Part shown: piece by piece, positions 5,952-6,357 of the stretch | Layout: each line of letters opens with the position of its first letter | Numbering within the stretch: the first letter of the stretch is position 1 | Source: JAKBCQ01 sp021807585 | GTDB lineage: Bacteria; Planctomycetota; Planctomycetia; Isosphaerales; Isosphaeraceae | Length of the DNA stretch: 6,357 bases | NCBI GenBank assembly: GCA_027325115.1 | Contig: DAHWFG010000242.1 | Span: 1-6,357, forward strand | Reading direction: 5' to 3' | The notes under the pieces: generated by a model | The model's input: the letters and a program-made list of their open reading frames with translations, nothing else | The model's database searches: none | Told to the model about the DNA's origin: nothing | Program-made: the position numbers and the translations under genes

Positions 5952-6003
5952 TCGACTCAAAAAGGCGAGTCGAGTGTTCCGCGACGGCGCCGAACCCGTC
6001 GCG
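5952..6003 (+). repeat. Two tandem hairpins in the leader of the exported-protein gene
   Basis: The first hairpin pairs TCGACTC (5952-5958) with GAGTCGA (5967-5973), and the second pairs CGCGACGG (5980-5987) with CCGTCGCG (5996-6003). Both stems are perfect, with 8-base loops, and are separated by only 6 bases. Neither is followed directly by a T run, though a short TTTT occurs at 6015-6018. They could be leader structures that protect or control the mRNA; the role is not evident. Confidence 0.45.
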
Positions 6004-6070
6004 CGAAAACAGGATTTTATCATCGTATTTTAATAATATATTGATAACGACGAGCTCAGGAGACGTTCGC

Positions 6071-6357
6071 ATGTTCACCGGGAAGGCTCACGATCGACGC
6101 GGCGACGGAACTTTGAAAGCCAAGAATCATCGTGCCGATCGGATCCGGAGAAACCGGCTCCAGGCTCGCGTCGAGCCGCTTGAGGACAGAAAGCTGCTGA
6201 CTCTCTCGGTCGGCCTCAGCGGCTCCGAACTCTTGCTCACGGGCGATTCGACGCTCTCGAGCCTGAATGTTTCTTACAATTCCGGAACAAATACGTACAC
6301 GCTCACGGCGAATTCGGGAGAAACCTTCGCCGCGGCGGCGTCTTTTCCGAGCACGGT
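6071..6357 (+). CDS. LEPR-XLL-like exported protein, N-terminal part
   Basis: The gene runs off the window after 95 complete codons with no stop. The strong ribosome binding site AGGAGA (6058-6063) sits 7 bases before ATG 6071. The first 33 residues are very basic (IRRNRLQAR at 25-33) and are followed by VEPLEDRKLL (34-43). This matches the LEPR-XLL-type N-terminus that marks large secreted or surface proteins of planctomycetes, thought to work as a sorting or export segment in place of a classical hydrophobic signal peptide. From about 44 on the sequence is rich in serine, threonine, glycine and alternating hydrophobic residues (LSVGLSGSELLLTGD), as in beta-strand repeat or adhesin-like proteins. 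The rest of the protein, and so its function, lies outside the window. Surface or extracellular location is inferred. Confidence 0.85.
   Translation, partial: MFTGKAHDRRGDGTLKAKNHRADRIRRNRLQARVEPLEDRKLLTLSVGLSGSELLLTGDSTLSSLNVSYNSGTNTYTLTANSGETFAAAASFPST

Larger units (their letters stand above)
5714..6070. other. Divergent intergenic region with AT-rich islands and hairpins
   Basis: This 357-base gap separates the divergent ParA and exported-protein genes and shows no convincing reading frame. It holds two AT-rich islands, 5838-5907 (14 G or C in 70) and about 6011-6048 (7 in 38), which probably contain the promoters. Two perfect 12-base palindromes lie here, CGACCCGGGTCG (5821-5832) and TCAATTAATTGA (5896-5907). 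An imperfect hairpin (5757-5792) lies in the ParA leader and two tandem hairpins (5952-6003) in the other leader. On the minus strand TATAAC (5865-5860) and TATAAA (5857-5852) are possible -10 boxes for parA, without a good -35. Confidence 0.6.

Noticed and set aside
5714..6070. parS site or replication origin next to parA
   Set aside because: No TGTTTCACGTGAAACA-like site and no cluster of TTATCCACA-type DnaA boxes was found; AT-richness alone is better explained by promoters.

Overview
The window looks like a stretch of a high-GC planctomycete chromosome. The best evidence is the partial gene at the right end. Its product begins with a basic stretch and a VEPLEDRKLL box, the LEPR-XLL-like N-terminus common on large exported planctomycete proteins. 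Dense CGATCG-type sequence would fit an Isosphaeraceae-like genome, but that finer placement is a guess. No tRNA, rRNA, CRISPR array, transposase or insertion sequence is visible.

Layout: (1) 1-621 has no convincing gene but holds a striking long hairpin at 71-138. (2) 622-2304 (+) encodes an FHA-GAF-SpoIIE/PP2C serine/threonine phosphatase. (3) Converging on it, and reading leftward from 5713 to 2361, are three minus-strand genes: a ParA/Soj-type ATPase, a type 2 RNase H-like nuclease with an unusual substrate-recognition motif, and a polytopic GT-C-fold glycosyltransferase-like membrane protein. (4) 5714-6070 is a divergent intergenic region with AT-rich islands, palindromes and tandem hairpins. 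(5) 6071 to the window end (+) is the start of the LEPR-XLL-like secreted protein.

The window does not show one obvious pathway. The phosphatase is a signalling protein that should bind phosphothreonine and dephosphorylate a partner, but no anti-sigma factor or STAS partner is encoded here. ParA has no ParB beside it and no recognisable parS, so it may act as an orphan positioning ATPase. The RNase H-like and glycosyltransferase genes are 53 bases apart and may be co-transcribed. The nuclease probably has its own promoter in the 162-base gap after parA.

The points most worth a second look are the GYG-for-GRG change in the RNase H2-like active-site region, the 68-base near-perfect hairpin at 71-138, and the AT-rich start region with an adjacent C8/G8 tract at the glycosyltransferase gene. 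I did not find a clearly new multi-gene system.
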